The notes beneath the pieces were generated by a model, which was given only the letters and a program-made list of their open reading frames with translations, searched no databases and was not told where the DNA came from. The position numbers and the translations under genes are program-made. This document shows positions 30,256 to 38,884 of a DNA stretch of 64,000 bases, one piece after another. The DNA lies in NCBI GenBank assembly GCA_023910675.1, contig JAAVWC010000003.1, forward strand, positions 1-64,000. The letters are read 5' to 3'. The stretch's first letter is position 1. Each line of letters opens with the position of its first letter. The stretch comes from Gemmatimonas sp. (GTDB taxonomy: Bacteria > Gemmatimonadota > Gemmatimonadetes > Gemmatimonadales > Gemmatimonadaceae).

Positions 30256-31599
30256 ATGACACAGGTGAGATACGCCGCCAGGCTCGGTACGTTCTCCGGC
30301 ACCATGCTGGTGGTTGGGGGGATCATCGGGTCCGGCATCTTCCTGTCCCCGTCGGTGGTGGCGCAGCGGGTCGGCACCGCGCCGCTCACGCTGGCCGCGT
30401 GGGGGCTGGGCGCGGTGGTGGCCATTCTGGGGGGCTTTGTGTACGCCGAGCTGGGGCGGCGCCGTCCGCAGGCGGGGGGAACGTACGTGTATCTGCGGGA
30501 CGCCTTCGGGACCTTTCCGGCGTTCCTGTATGGGTGGGCGCTCTTCCTCATCATGGCGACGGGGGCCATGGCGGCGGTGGCCATGACCGGAGCCAACTAT
30601 CTCGCGGAGCTGCTGCAGCTCGGAGATGGGGCAGGGCGCCCCATCGCAATCGCGCTCATTGTCGTGCTGACCGTGCTGAACGTCCTCGGCGTAGGTATCG
30701 GCGCGACCACCGGGAACGTGCTCACGCTGCTCAAGTTGGCCGCCATCGCGGTACTGGTCGTGGCGGCGCTCGTACTCTCGCCGCAACACGCGCTCCCGGT
30801 GGCTCCGCTGGCCGCCCCGATCGAGGCGCCGCACGACGTTTGGAGCGTGGTCGTTGCCATGGGTGGCGCACTGGTACCGGTGCTCTTTTCGTTCGGCGGA
30901 TGGCAGCAGACCAACGCCGTGGCCGAGGAATTGGTCGACCCGGCGCGAACACTCCCGCGTGCGCTGATCTTCGGCGTACTGATCGTGGCGGCAACGTATC
31001 TGCTGGTCAACGTGGCCTATCTTCGGGCCCTGGGCGTCGAGGGGCTCGCTGCCAGTCGTGCACCCGCGGCCGACACAATGTTCGTCTATCTGGGGCCGGT
31101 CGGCCGGACGCTCATCACGTGCGGCATCGTCACGTCGACGATTGGCTTTCTGAGTATGGTGATTCTCATGTCGGCGCGCGTGTATCAGGCCATGGCTGCA
31201 GACGGGTTGTTCTTCCGCCGCATGGCGCGACTGCACCCAAGCTGGCAGACGCCGGTGGATGCGCTCGTGGCGCAAGGTGTGGTTGCGCTTCTGTTGCTGC
31301 TCTCGGGAACGTACGGGCAGCTGCTCGATTACGTGGTGTTCGCCGATTGGATCTTCTTTGGCTCCACCGCGGCATCGCTCTTCGTGCTGCGGGCCCGCGA
31401 CCGCAGCCCCGATGGCCGGGCACAGCTGCATCCGCTTGGCATTCTGACGTTCATCGCAGCCGCCGTGTACGTGTTGGTCGGGTCGGTGCAGTCGAACCCG
31501 TGCAACGCCGCCCGTGGTGCCGGCCTGCTGGTGCTGGGGATTCCGGTGTATCTCTATTGGAATCGTCGTCGGTCACGTTCAGGAGACGTTGCCACATGA
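30256..31599 (+). CDS. APC-family amino acid permease
   Basis: 447 residues from ATG 30256; an ATG at 30234 is also in frame. About twelve hydrophobic helices. The first carries the family signature GGIIGSGIFLSPSVVAQ; EELVDPARTLPRAL is the conserved loop after helix 6. The GGTYVYLRDAFG segment is typical of LAT/YfnA-type transporters. It imports or exchanges amino acids across the inner membrane; specificity cannot be read. Divergent from the M16 pair; MOSC gene follows within 8 bp. Confidence 0.92.
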   Translation: MTQVRYAARLGTFSGTMLVVGGIIGSGIFLSPSVVAQRVGTAPLTLAAWGLGAVVAILGGFVYAELGRRRPQAGGTYVYLRDAFGTFPAFLYGWALFLIMATGAMAAVAMTGANYLAELLQLGDGAGRPIAIALIVVLTVLNVLGVGIGATTGNVLTLLKLAAIAVLVVAALVLSPQHALPVAPLAAPIEAPHDVWSVVVAMGGALVPVLFSFGGWQQTNAVAEELVDPARTLPRALIFGVLIVAATYLLVNVAYLRALGVEGLAASRAPAADTMFVYLGPVGRTLITCGIVTSTIGFLSMVILMSARVYQAMAADGLFFRRMARLHPSWQTPVDALVAQGVVALLLLLSGTYGQLLDYVVFADWIFFGSTAASLFVLRARDRSPDGRAQLHPLGILTFIAAAVYVLVGSVQSNPCNAARGAGLLVLGIPVYLYWNRRRSRSGDVAT

Positions 31600-31606
31600 G
31601 CCAGTC

Positions 31607-32458
31607 ATGATCACAAGCGCTGCCCGCGTTGCCGGGCTTACGGTGTATCCGCTCAAGTCGGCGGCCGGTATCAATGTGAACGAACTGCCGCTCGATGATC
31701 GCGGCGCCATCGGCGACCGTCGCTGGTTGCTCGTCGATGGCGGAGGGCATGCGATCACCGCGCGCACCGATCACCGGTTGCTGCACATTACGCCGCGCTT
31801 CGCGACGGCCAACCGCGATGGGGCGCTCCAGTTGGATGCGCCGCGACTCTCCACCTTCACGGCGGTGGTGCCGGGGGCCGACGCGCTGGCGCGCCCAGTG
31901 TTCGTGTGGGACGATGCGGTGCTCGCACTCGACGCCGGGGACGAGGCGGCGGCGTGGTGCAGCGATGCTATCGGACGCGCCTGTCGACTCGTACACCTGG
32001 ACGACGAGGCCTCGCGACCGCTGCGTCCCAAGTATGCTGGCCCACTTCCGTATCGCGAGCGTCGCGTGGCGTTTACCGATGGCGCACCGTTGCTGGTGCT
32101 TGGCCTCGCGAGTGTCGCGGCGTTGAACGCGAAACTTCTCGAGCGTGGAGAAGAGGGGGCCCTCGCGCTGCGACGCTTTCGTGCCAACGTGTGGCTCGAC
32201 GGCGTTGCGCCGCACGAAGAAGATTCGTGGGGCGCCATTCAAGTGGGGAATGTCACGCTGGGCATGGGCTCGCTGTGCACTCGCTGCGTGCTCACCACCG
32301 TAGACCCCGACACCCTCGACACCGGGACACAGCCACTGCGGATCTTCGCCGAGTACCGTCGCGGGCCCGACGGCGTGGTGTTTGGGGTGAACGCCACGCA
32401 CGCTCGTGAAGGGACCATTGTCGTGGGTGACGGCGTGACGGTGTTGGCGGCGCGTTAG
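31607..32458 (+). CDS. MOSC-domain protein (YcbX/mARC-like)
   Basis: 283 residues. N-terminal MOSC_N beta barrel (AGLTVYPLKSAAGINVNE, GDRRWLLVD) and a MOSC domain with FRANVWLDGVAPHEEDSWG and the cofactor-binding Cys in GSLCTRCVLTTVDPDTLD. The family carries molybdenum cofactor and reduces N-hydroxylated compounds. The C-terminal 2Fe-2S ferredoxin domain of YcbX is absent, so it should need a separate electron donor, as mARC does. moaC is elsewhere in the window. Confidence 0.9.
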   Translation: MITSAARVAGLTVYPLKSAAGINVNELPLDDRGAIGDRRWLLVDGGGHAITARTDHRLLHITPRFATANRDGALQLDAPRLSTFTAVVPGADALARPVFVWDDAVLALDAGDEAAAWCSDAIGRACRLVHLDDEASRPLRPKYAGPLPYRERRVAFTDGAPLLVLGLASVAALNAKLLERGEEGALALRRFRANVWLDGVAPHEEDSWGAIQVGNVTLGMGSLCTRCVLTTVDPDTLDTGTQPLRIFAEYRRGPDGVVFGVNATHAREGTIVVGDGVTVLAAR

Positions 32459-33291
32459 CCGTCCAGCAAAAAACGCACGGCGGCGTCGACGACCTGCGGC
32501 GCGCGCAGAATGCGTCGGTGTCCGAGGCCGTCTACCGGAAGCAACGTGGCATGTGGCCAGGCGGACGCGATGCGTTCGCCGTCGTTGAACGGGACCTCTT
32601 TGTCGTCGCGCGCGTGGATGACGAGGGCACGCGTCGGGACGGTCGCGACGAGTTCGAGCACATCGACTTCCGGATGACCACGCGAGGCCACTTGTTGGCG
32701 CAGTGCCGCCACGAAGTGCTGCGTGGCGGCCTTCGGCATATGCATGGCGCTCGCGAAGCGGTGAAGGACATCGTGTAGCGAGGCCGGGCTCGCAATGAGC
32801 ACCGCGCGCGACGCGGGCAGGCCGGCGGCCAGCGCAATCCCAATGGCGCCGCCACCCATGGAGTGGCCAACCATGCCATGAAACGGCCCGTGGCGTTCAG
32901 CCGCCTCGTGAAGCGTTTCCGCAAAGGAGTACGGGTCGGAGCGCGTCCCGCGTGAATGGCCGTGCGCCGGCCCGTCAATGGCGACAATGCGGAAGCCTGC
33001 GGCCAGCAGCGACGGCGCGAACAGCGCGAACTGCGTGGCGCGTCCCTCCCAGCCGTGGATGAGGGCAACGGTGCGCGGTCCGGCGCCCGCCGTGAGCATC
33101 GAGGCCCCGTTGGGGAGGCGCTCGCGGGTGCCGAGGACTGCGAGCGCAAGCTCCCACTCGCGCGGCGCAAACCGGCGTGGGGTGGAGAAGAGGCGGCGGT
33201 TCAAGCGGGCCACCGTGCGCGGCGCGATGCCGCCCAACGTGCGGTTGGCGCGCTGGATGATTCGAAGCGACGTGGGCATGGAGTTTGGCAC
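32455..33291 (-). CDS. Alpha/beta hydrolase
   Basis: 278 residues (or 274 from the second ATG). Oxyanion-side HGWEGRATQF, IDGPAHGHSRG, nucleophile elbow GHSMGGGAIG, acid in HARDDKEVPF and His in DGLGHRRIL are all visible. No signal peptide. Substrate unknown; esterase or lipase-like. Its stop codon overlaps the end of the convergent MOSC gene by 4 bp. Confidence 0.9.
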   Translation of the reverse strand: MPNSMPTSLRIIQRANRTLGGIAPRTVARLNRRLFSTPRRFAPREWELALAVLGTRERLPNGASMLTAGAGPRTVALIHGWEGRATQFALFAPSLLAAGFRIVAIDGPAHGHSRGTRSDPYSFAETLHEAAERHGPFHGMVGHSMGGGAIGIALAAGLPASRAVLIASPASLHDVLHRFASAMHMPKAATQHFVAALRQQVASRGHPEVDVLELVATVPTRALVIHARDDKEVPFNDGERIASAWPHATLLPVDGLGHRRILRAPQVVDAAVRFLLDG

Positions 33292-33349
33292 ACCGAAGTA
33301 TGCGCTCCCTGCTCACGATAACGGCACTACCGGCATTTCGCCGAAGAGA

Positions 33350-34573
33350 TCAGTATAACTGCGCCCAGCTCCGTTCCTTGGTGCGCGTGAGAATGGCCGA
33401 ACCGCGCAATGCTGACTCCACGGCGCACTTGGACCACCGGAATGCCGACGTCCCCACGATGCTGTTGTCGTCGTTCACGTTGGCGTTGCGGCTCATGGCG
33501 CTGCCCCACAGGTCGAAGGTGCCGGCACCTTTCACGATATCGTCTCGGGCTATGATCAGCCCGTACCACTGGAAGTTGCCCACGCTACGCAGGTCGCCGT
33601 TCACCAGCAGAATGCCCTGTCCGCGCCCACGGGAGAGCGTCGCACTACCGCTGAAGTAGATGATGGGGAAGTAGTCTTCGCAGCCTCGTACCCAGCCGTT
33701 GCCGGAGCGGAGTGGTTCCCCCCAGTTGAGCTGTTGAGAGACATCGCACGTGCTCGAGGAGCCCACAGGGTCCGGCCCGTACGACCCGCCCGGCAAGCTG
33801 ATGTCAGCCGCCGCCACCAGCGAATTCCATGACTCCGTACCGTACCGCACATATGTGTTGGAATCGCCGGCCATGGGATCGGCGTTGGTCCCGCCGATGA
33901 TGTTGGATGATCCGCCGGTATTGACGGTCCGGCCGGGCGCATAGGCGATAGCGAAGGTGTCGCGTCCCGCAATCTGTGAACACTGCGTCCAGTTGGCCGG
34001 GTTGGTATTCTGGCCCGTAACGGTCGCGTTGCCCGAGATAAGCGTATTGCCGGCCGTGGTAATGGCGCCACCGGGGTTGATGGTCGGATACGCGATGCGC
34101 ACCACCATGTTCGTCATTCGCTGCGCTTCGAGCTGCGCATTGCCGATGCTCGCGCGTCCCACTGAGCGCACCCAAAAGGTGTTGTCGGTCAACCGCTGAA
34201 TGAACACCTTGGCCGTATCGCCCTGCGCGACGAACACGTTGGCAGAGTCGATCGCGCCGATGGCCATGCCACGCGGAGGCGGCAGATTGCGCCCGCGATC
34301 CCAGTTGGAGATCTCGGAATTGAGGCCGAACTCGGCCACGGCAAAGGCGCGTTGTTCCACCAGCGCGTTCCGGCCACCGCGGAATTCCTGCATCGAACTG
34401 ATCACGGCACCGGTGGAGAGAATGGCCAGGACAACGACCACCACAAGGGTGAGCACCAGCGCCATACCCCGCCGGGCGCGGGAAACGCGCGGTGTCGCTG
34501 GCGCCTCGGTTTGCACCGCGAGCGTGTCGTGCTCCTCGGCGACCGGAAGCAGCGTGGACGGGTCGGTCATCAT
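33350..34573 (-). CDS. PilX-like minor pilin / pilus assembly protein
   Basis: 407 residues. An N-terminal cytoplasmic stretch (about 35) precedes RRGMALVLTLVVVVVLAILSTGAV, a pilin-type hydrophobic helix after an RRG/M cleavage-like site, as in PilX N-terminal domains. The remainder is an extracellular beta-rich domain with Gly/Asn-rich repeats (GGAITTAGNTLISGNATVTG) and SGSATLSRGRGQGILLVNGDL, resembling adhesive or polymer-like repeats. Last gene of the minor pilin operon, overlapping pilW-like by 4 bp. Confidence 0.8.
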   Translation of the reverse strand: MMTDPSTLLPVAEEHDTLAVQTEAPATPRVSRARRGMALVLTLVVVVVLAILSTGAVISSMQEFRGGRNALVEQRAFAVAEFGLNSEISNWDRGRNLPPPRGMAIGAIDSANVFVAQGDTAKVFIQRLTDNTFWVRSVGRASIGNAQLEAQRMTNMVVRIAYPTINPGGAITTAGNTLISGNATVTGQNTNPANWTQCSQIAGRDTFAIAYAPGRTVNTGGSSNIIGGTNADPMAGDSNTYVRYGTESWNSLVAAADISLPGGSYGPDPVGSSSTCDVSQQLNWGEPLRSGNGWVRGCEDYFPIIYFSGSATLSRGRGQGILLVNGDLRSVGNFQWYGLIIARDDIVKGAGTFDLWGSAMSRNANVNDDNSIVGTSAFRWSKCAVESALRGSAILTRTKERSWAQLY

Positions 34574-35487
34574 TGGCGGTTCCTCAGGGCTATGCGGAAA
34601 GCGAGCGAATCGGTGTTGGCCACCGAGGTCGTCCCGAACGTGCCGGAGCTGTTGAGCCCCTTGGCACGCAAGAGCAGGTCAATGCGCGAGACTTGCCGCG
34701 AGCTGGCCGCGTTGATGACTTCGGTGCCAAGGCTGTCGAAGTACGCGAAACGCATCCCGCCAGCGCCGCCGGATGAAGGCGGTGCGTACGGGCCACTGAC
34801 GGCCACCGGCGCGGTCCAGCCACCGTTGACGAACTCCGAACGGTGCAAGTACCACGCACCGCTGGTCTGCGATTTGAGCGTGTAGCGCGTGCTGCGGGTA
34901 AAGCGGATCGCCGCACCGGCGCGCACGGAGTCACCGACTGCGGCGTGCACAGAGATCCGGAATCGCGGCTTTCCCGCATCGAGCGTACCGTCGATGTACG
35001 GTGATCCGCTGCACAGCGACGCGGACTGCGCAACCGATGTGATACGCAGCGCTTTCCACTCGTCGTCTTCAGCGCCTCGCGAGAGCGAATCATTGAAGAC
35101 CCAGAGCGTATCCCCAGCCACGGGCTCGGTGTACCAGCTCGTGAGGGTGTTGCGCACCATGTTGAGTGGCGGAATGTCGATCTGGGTGTTGCTGTTCCGG
35201 TTGCAGATCATCGAGGCGCCGATGACCGCCCGGAACTGAATGGAGTCTCGCGCAAGCACCGTCAGATCGCCGCCCGACGACGAAATGGAGCGCAGGTCGG
35301 CAGGGATGAGGCTCATGGCCGACCGCAGCTCTCGGCGCATTTCGATCTGCTCGTTGGTGCGCTGATAAAAGCGCTGCTGCCCGAGCATGAGACGCGACAC
35401 GATGATGCCGATGACACCGAGAATGCCCAGCGTGATGATCAGTTCGGCGAGTGAGAAGCCGCGGCGACTACGGGTCAATCGCGGCAT
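34570..35487 (-). CDS. PilW-like type IV minor pilin
   Basis: 305 residues. A type III signal, SRRGFSLAELIITLGILGVI, with the expected Gly before Phe and Glu at +5, followed by a soluble domain (QIEMRRELRSAMSLIPADLRSI). Prepilin peptidase would cleave after Gly. Position third in an operon of FimT/GspH, PilV, PilW and PilX types supports the name. Overlaps the pilV-like gene by 13 bp. Confidence 0.87.
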   Translation of the reverse strand: MPRLTRSRRGFSLAELIITLGILGVIGIIVSRLMLGQQRFYQRTNEQIEMRRELRSAMSLIPADLRSISSSGGDLTVLARDSIQFRAVIGASMICNRNSNTQIDIPPLNMVRNTLTSWYTEPVAGDTLWVFNDSLSRGAEDDEWKALRITSVAQSASLCSGSPYIDGTLDAGKPRFRISVHAAVGDSVRAGAAIRFTRSTRYTLKSQTSGAWYLHRSEFVNGGWTAPVAVSGPYAPPSSGGAGGMRFAYFDSLGTEVINAASSRQVSRIDLLLRAKGLNSSGTFGTTSVANTDSLAFRIALRNRQ

Positions 35488-35891
35488 GGGATCACCATTT
35501 GATACCGGAGTTCGTTCACACGACGCGGGACGCGTACGCGCACGTCGATGGTTTGGATGTTGCGGCCGTCAGTGACCGTCCACGACTCGCGCACGCCGCG
35601 CTGCGTCGTGTTGCCTGAGGCCGCGCCCGCGGCCAGCTGCGCACACGAAAGACTGGTGAGGCTGTCGAGGCGGGCCTGCGCGAGGCTGGCCGCGACCATC
35701 TGACTGCCACCGCCGCCCATTTGCCGGGCCACCGATGCGGAGCTGCCAAGCAGTCCGCCCACGGCCACGGTAATCATGATCACGGCGATGAGCACTTCCA
35801 TGAGCGTGATGCCGTCGCGGGGGCGCACATGCGCAACGCGTGACGCTCGCCCTCCACGTGGTGCGGAAGAGATCGGTCGAGAGGACATCAT
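35475..35891 (-). CDS. PilV-like type IV minor pilin
   Basis: 138 residues with a long basic leader and the prepilin motif DGITLMEVLIAVIMITVAVG (Gly then Ile, Glu at +5). Short soluble domain ending RYQMVIPC. Minor pilins prime assembly of type IV pili or pseudopili. Overlaps both neighbours, indicating translational coupling. Confidence 0.85.
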   Translation of the reverse strand: MMSSRPISSAPRGGRASRVAHVRPRDGITLMEVLIAVIMITVAVGGLLGSSASVARQMGGGGSQMVAASLAQARLDSLTSLSCAQLAAGAASGNTTQRGVRESWTVTDGRNIQTIDVRVRVPRRVNELRYQMVIPCRD

Positions 35892-36382
35892 AGGCCGCAG
35901 CTCTTGGAAAGGATGAGTCCCGCCGTACTGATGCAGAGCGTGTCGAGCTTGGTGCCGTAGCGTAAGCGATAGCGGAACACCTGGTCACCGACGGCCATGG
36001 CGTTCGTCATCATCCCGCGGCCGTTGTAGTTCACGGTGGTCGGCGCGCTGTTGAGCGCCTCGAGAGACACGCCCAACGACTGCGACAGGCGTACCGGCCC
36101 AAAGACCCGTACCTCGGTCCCCGCCAGACCGCTCAGGACCGTGACGGTGGCCACGTTGCCATCGAGGGTGAGTGTTGCGGTCTTCCCCTTTTGCAGGGCG
36201 GCGGCGCGGGCCGCGGCGAATGCGGAGGCCAGCTGCTGGTGGCCTGCCCGGAGCGCCGAGCTCTCGCGCATGGTGGTCATTCGCGGCAGCGCGATGGCAA
36301 ACACGATGCCGAGCGTTCCCACGACGAGGAGCAACTCGATCAAGGAATAGCCAACGCGTCGGCGCTGCTGTGAGGTGGTCAT
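35888..36382 (-). CDS. GspH/FimT-family pseudopilin
   Basis: 164 residues. Prepilin signal RRRVGYSLIELLLVVGTLGI with Gly before Tyr and Glu at +5, followed by the GspH domain (SALRAGHQQLASAFAAARAAALQKG; a C-terminal GTKLDTLCISTAG beta segment). It is the first gene of a four-gene minor pilin operon. No major pilin, PilY1 or pilus ATPase is in the window. Confidence 0.88.
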   Translation of the reverse strand: MTTSQQRRRVGYSLIELLLVVGTLGIVFAIALPRMTTMRESSALRAGHQQLASAFAAARAAALQKGKTATLTLDGNVATVTVLSGLAGTEVRVFGPVRLSQSLGVSLEALNSAPTTVNYNGRGMMTNAMAVGDQVFRYRLRYGTKLDTLCISTAGLILSKSCGL

Positions 36383-36630
36383 GACAACTCGTTGTAGAGA
36401 AGCTGAGACGTCCGCCGCTGCTGCCTGCAGGGTGGTGCACTGCCTTGCGCGGGACTCGCCCTTTCGCGAACGACGAACCGGCCATCATACGGCGGTCCGA
36501 TGCGGGTCTCCACGGTCACGACGCCCGGTGTTGCGTCAACTCAACATGATATTCACTTCATTCGAGGCATTTGGAGCATTTGTTGCCACTGATGTGACAC
36601 TGTGGCGTGTACGAGACAGGGGGCGAACGC

Positions 36631-36666
36631 ACGACGCGCCCGGACAGTGATGGCCGGGCGCGTCGT
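36631..36666. terminator. Hairpin left of the outermost att copy
   Basis: ACGACGCGCCCGG pairs perfectly with CCGGGCGCGTCGT around a 10-base loop. No long T run follows on either strand. Similar hairpins lie just left of the other two tRNA-Asn 3' copies, so this may be the original terminator of tRNA-Asn before any integration. Confidence 0.6.
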
Positions 36667-36703
36667 GTAACAGCTAAACCGATCGATTTTTATGCGGTAC
36701 TGA

Positions 36704-36723
36704 CAGCTCCCGGGGAGGGACTC
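36704..36723 (-). repeat. Partial tRNA-Asn 3' end (20 bp), outer att site
   Basis: CAGCTCCCGGGGAGGGACTC is identical to 42571-42590 and, except for the first base, to the end of the intact tRNA-Asn at 49458-49477. It covers the acceptor 3' strand and part of the T arm, then the sequence diverges. I interpret it as attL of the distal element. Confidence 0.75.
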
Positions 36724-36784
36724 TGACGTGACCCCAGTTGCTGTCCTCCTCCGCCCGCTCTCGGGGCATGGGCCAGCCTCTACG

Positions 36785-37585
36785 CTACCGACATTTTGTG
36801 AGTCCCGTCGGAGCAGGATCTTGGGTGCAGACCACCGCCACTCCCCCCGACGTCTCGGGCTCAGGCGGTACCATCGCTTCGAACATCGGCACCAAGAGCT
36901 GATCCGTCGCTTCGCAGAGCGCGAACGCGAGCACAAGCACGGCATTCAGGCAGCGCATATAGCGCGCGGTGTCCGCCGTCATCTCCTCGTTGGGGATCTG
37001 CAGCAGGTGCGTATGGGGGAACTGCTGCTGCAGCGCGAGCACCGCGGCATCGCTCGGGACCTCATCATCGAACACGCTGAGTACCACATCGAGCTCCGGC
37101 ACCACGTAGAACACGCCCGATGACGGGCTGATATCCCATTGCACAGCCATCACGCTGTTGGGTTGCCGCCGCTTCATCGCTTCACGGATATCATTGGCGA
37201 CATAGTGAAACGCCAGCTTGTTCCGAACGCGCCTGAGGTATCCCCCCTGCATCGCGGTCGCCACCGGATGCGCGCGCAACGCGTCCAGTGCCTCCATGCC
37301 CGGCACGTTGGCCATGACACGTTGAAACTTCTTGTCGTTGAGCACAGACAGCGCCTCAAACACCGCGGCGGCCATCAGCACGCCACCCGTGAAGCGCGCG
37401 CGGACCGCTTCGGCGGAGTTGCTCTCCGTGTCGCTGGAGGCATGATCGATCACGAACCGCATCGTGTTCGTTGCCCGCGCGAGACGCAGCGCGTGCACGA
37501 ACGTCTCGTCAGCCGTGGCGGCCTCGATGGCCTCACGTGGGACGTACAGCGTCAGCTGCTGCCCGTCGAAGTCGTCGCGTGCCAA
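36785..37585 (-). CDS. Putative HEPN-motif protein next to an XRE regulator
   Basis: 266 residues, family not recognised. The central part is helical, and after VMANVPGMEALDALRAH comes RRVRNKLAFHYVAND. This holds RNxxxxH (Arg121, Asn122, His127), the form of the HEPN RNase catalytic motif with a polar residue after Arg. No membrane segment. It starts 11 bp after the stop of an XRE-family gene on the same strand, an arrangement typical of toxin-antitoxin or autoregulated defence pairs. The C-terminal third is acidic and unrecognised. Toxin function is inference. Confidence 0.6.
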   Translation of the reverse strand: MARDDFDGQQLTLYVPREAIEAATADETFVHALRLARATNTMRFVIDHASSDTESNSAEAVRARFTGGVLMAAAVFEALSVLNDKKFQRVMANVPGMEALDALRAHPVATAMQGGYLRRVRNKLAFHYVANDIREAMKRRQPNSVMAVQWDISPSSGVFYVVPELDVVLSVFDDEVPSDAAVLALQQQFPHTHLLQIPNEEMTADTARYMRCLNAVLVLAFALCEATDQLLVPMFEAMVPPEPETSGGVAVVCTQDPAPTGLTKCR

Positions 37586-37596
37586 ACCCGCAAGCC

Positions 37597-37878
37597 TCAG
37601 CGTACGCGGCCGCGCGCGGCGGCCTTCGACGACTTCACCGCCGGCACGACGCTACGACGTGTAGGGCGGACGGACTCGCGCTCGAAGAGCTCACCAGGGG
37701 TCACCCCAAGCACATCGCAGAGCGCATCCAGCGCAGCGGCGTCGAATGATTCCAGTCGGCCTTTCAGGCGGCAGAGGCGATAGGCGATGCTCAGACTGAT
37801 CCGCTCTCCAGACTGTTTCGCGAGAGCGTAGGCCGTGAGGTTGGCGGCGTCCAGTGATTCGGGGAGGCGAAGGCGCAT
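37597..37878 (-). CDS. Small XRE-family HTH regulator
   Basis: 93 residues. The HTH spans about 13-66: LTAYALAKQSGERISLSIAYRLCR for the first helices and FDAAALDALCDVLGVTPGELFE, a very typical Cro/CI-type end. The C-terminus is a basic tail (RPTRRSVVPAVKSSKAAARGRVR). It is first in a two-gene unit with the HEPN-motif gene and lies beside two palindromes at 37887-37952 that may be its operators, between it and the divergent small-ORF operon. Confidence 0.8.
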   Translation of the reverse strand: MRLRLPESLDAANLTAYALAKQSGERISLSIAYRLCRLKGRLESFDAAALDALCDVLGVTPGELFERESVRPTRRSVVPAVKSSKAAARGRVR

Positions 37879-37886
37879 CTTGGAGA

Positions 37887-37952
37887 ATCGCCACTATGGC
37901 GATCACTCGCGATAGTGTGAGTATTGGCGATGTAGCGATCTCTAGCAATACT
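37887..37952. promoter_or_regulatory. Palindromic operator candidates between divergent units
   Basis: ATCGCC (37887-37892) and GGCGAT (37898-37903) form one inverted repeat. CACTAT (37892-37897) and ATAGTG (37912-37917) form an overlapping one. AGTATTG (37920-37926) and CAATACT (37946-37952) form a third. They sit directly upstream of the XRE gene and of the plus-strand operon, fitting autoregulation. Confidence 0.55.
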
Positions 37953-37965
37953 GTTACCACCCGTA

Positions 37966-38202
37966 TTGTTTCCCCCATGTCTGTGGAGCCTTGAAGACGC
38001 GCCCTCGCGTGTCACCCCTCCCACGAGTCCGGCACCGCTGTTCGCTCGCGTAGCCGCGCAACTGGAGACCGCCGAGCGTCGCGATCTCATATCCAAAACG
38101 TTGCCGGTGCACCTAGTCCGCGAACTGCTGCAGCACGCGCAGTCGGCCACACGGAAGCAGCGACTCACGGCGCGCGCTCACACCGCCGGGGCAGCGCGAT
38201 GA
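37966..38202 (+). CDS. Small protein, first of a coupled operon in element A
   Basis: Up to 78 residues if TTG 37966 is used; no in-frame ATG is available. The helical part VAAQLETAERRDLISKTLPV and HLVRELLQHAQ is protein-like, followed by a basic tail. Its stop overlaps the next ATG by 4 bp (ATGA), which supports the frame. Function unknown. Confidence 0.4.
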   Translation: MFPPCLWSLEDAPSRVTPPTSPAPLFARVAAQLETAERRDLISKTLPVHLVRELLQHAQSATRKQRLTARAHTAGAAR

Positions 38203-38543
38203 GCGCGCATCCGGCGACTCCCGTGCACCGCCCCCACGACCTAGCCACGGCAGCGGTCGTGCCGTCGTGCTCGATCGATGTGAGTGTGCCGATCTCGCGC
38301 GGGCGCTTTTTCGACGTGACCGTCGGCATGGCCTCCGCACAGGAGCTGTCACTGAGCTTCGCCGTCTCCGGTGCCGATGGACTGCGCACGGAATGCGGTG
38401 TCCTGTTCCGCGGGGCCGACGACATCGCGCATGGGCTGGCCGGCATCCGCGAAGCCCTACACCACGTGTCCCTGTTGCAGACGTTCGTGGAGGATAACCA
38501 CGCCGCGCCGATGCCGGTGTGCGGGCTCGGGGCGCCACGGTAA
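38199..38543 (+). CDS. Unknown protein in the coupled operon of element A
   Basis: 114 residues, unrecognised. Predominantly beta segments (SIDVSVPISRGRFFDVTVGM, ELSLSFAVSGADG) then a helix (DDIAHGLAGIREALHHVSLL). Starts in an ATGA overlap with the preceding ORF and ends TAATG with the next, so it is embedded in a translationally coupled set. Confidence 0.6.
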   Translation: MSAHPATPVHRPHDLATAAVVPSCSIDVSVPISRGRFFDVTVGMASAQELSLSFAVSGADGLRTECGVLFRGADDIAHGLAGIREALHHVSLLQTFVEDNHAAPMPVCGLGAPR

Positions 38544-38884
38544 TGGCGCGCGCGCGATCGCATCGGGCCCACGCGAAGCCCGAACCAATGCCGTTCGATG
38601 TCGACAGCATGTGGCGCGCGCTGCGGTCGCTCACGTCGGGCCCGGCAGATGTCCCGGTGACCGCCGACGAAGTCGCCCACCAGGTGCGCAGCGCCCACCC
38701 GCGCACCGCCGGCGCGCGGATAGTCACCCACAATGACCTGATCGCCTGCCGTCGCATTCTCGATCAGCTCATACTCGACGGGGTCGCCTCGAGCGGCGCC
38801 GATCGCCCGGCGATCACCGGCCGGTGGCCGCGGACGTATCTTGCGAATCAGCCACCAGCCACAACATCGGGAGACGCACCATGA
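38543..38884 (+). CDS. Unknown protein, possibly winged-helix, in the coupled operon of element A
   Basis: 113 residues with a basic N-terminus. The middle (DSMWRALRSL, VPVTADEVAHQVRSAHPRTA, NDLIACRRILDQLILDG) resembles a small helical or winged-helix domain. Start ATG 38543 shares one base with the previous stop; its own stop overlaps the next ATG (ATGA). Function unknown. Confidence 0.55.
   Translation: MARARSHRAHAKPEPMPFDVDSMWRALRSLTSGPADVPVTADEVAHQVRSAHPRTAGARIVTHNDLIACRRILDQLILDGVASSGADRPAITGRWPRTYLANQPPATTSGDAP

Larger units (their letters stand above)
36383..36784. other. Intergenic stretch: pilin promoter side, hairpin and tRNA-Asn remnant
   Basis: No gene is supported. It holds the upstream region of the minor pilin operon, a strong hairpin at 36631-36666 and a 20-bp copy of the tRNA-Asn 3' end at 36704-36723 that I read as the outer boundary of an integrated array. 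Confidence 0.6.

Noticed and set aside
36383-36650. Small plus-strand ORFs upstream of the pilin operon
   Set aside because: No ribosome sites, composition unlike proteins, and overlap with the expected promoter region.
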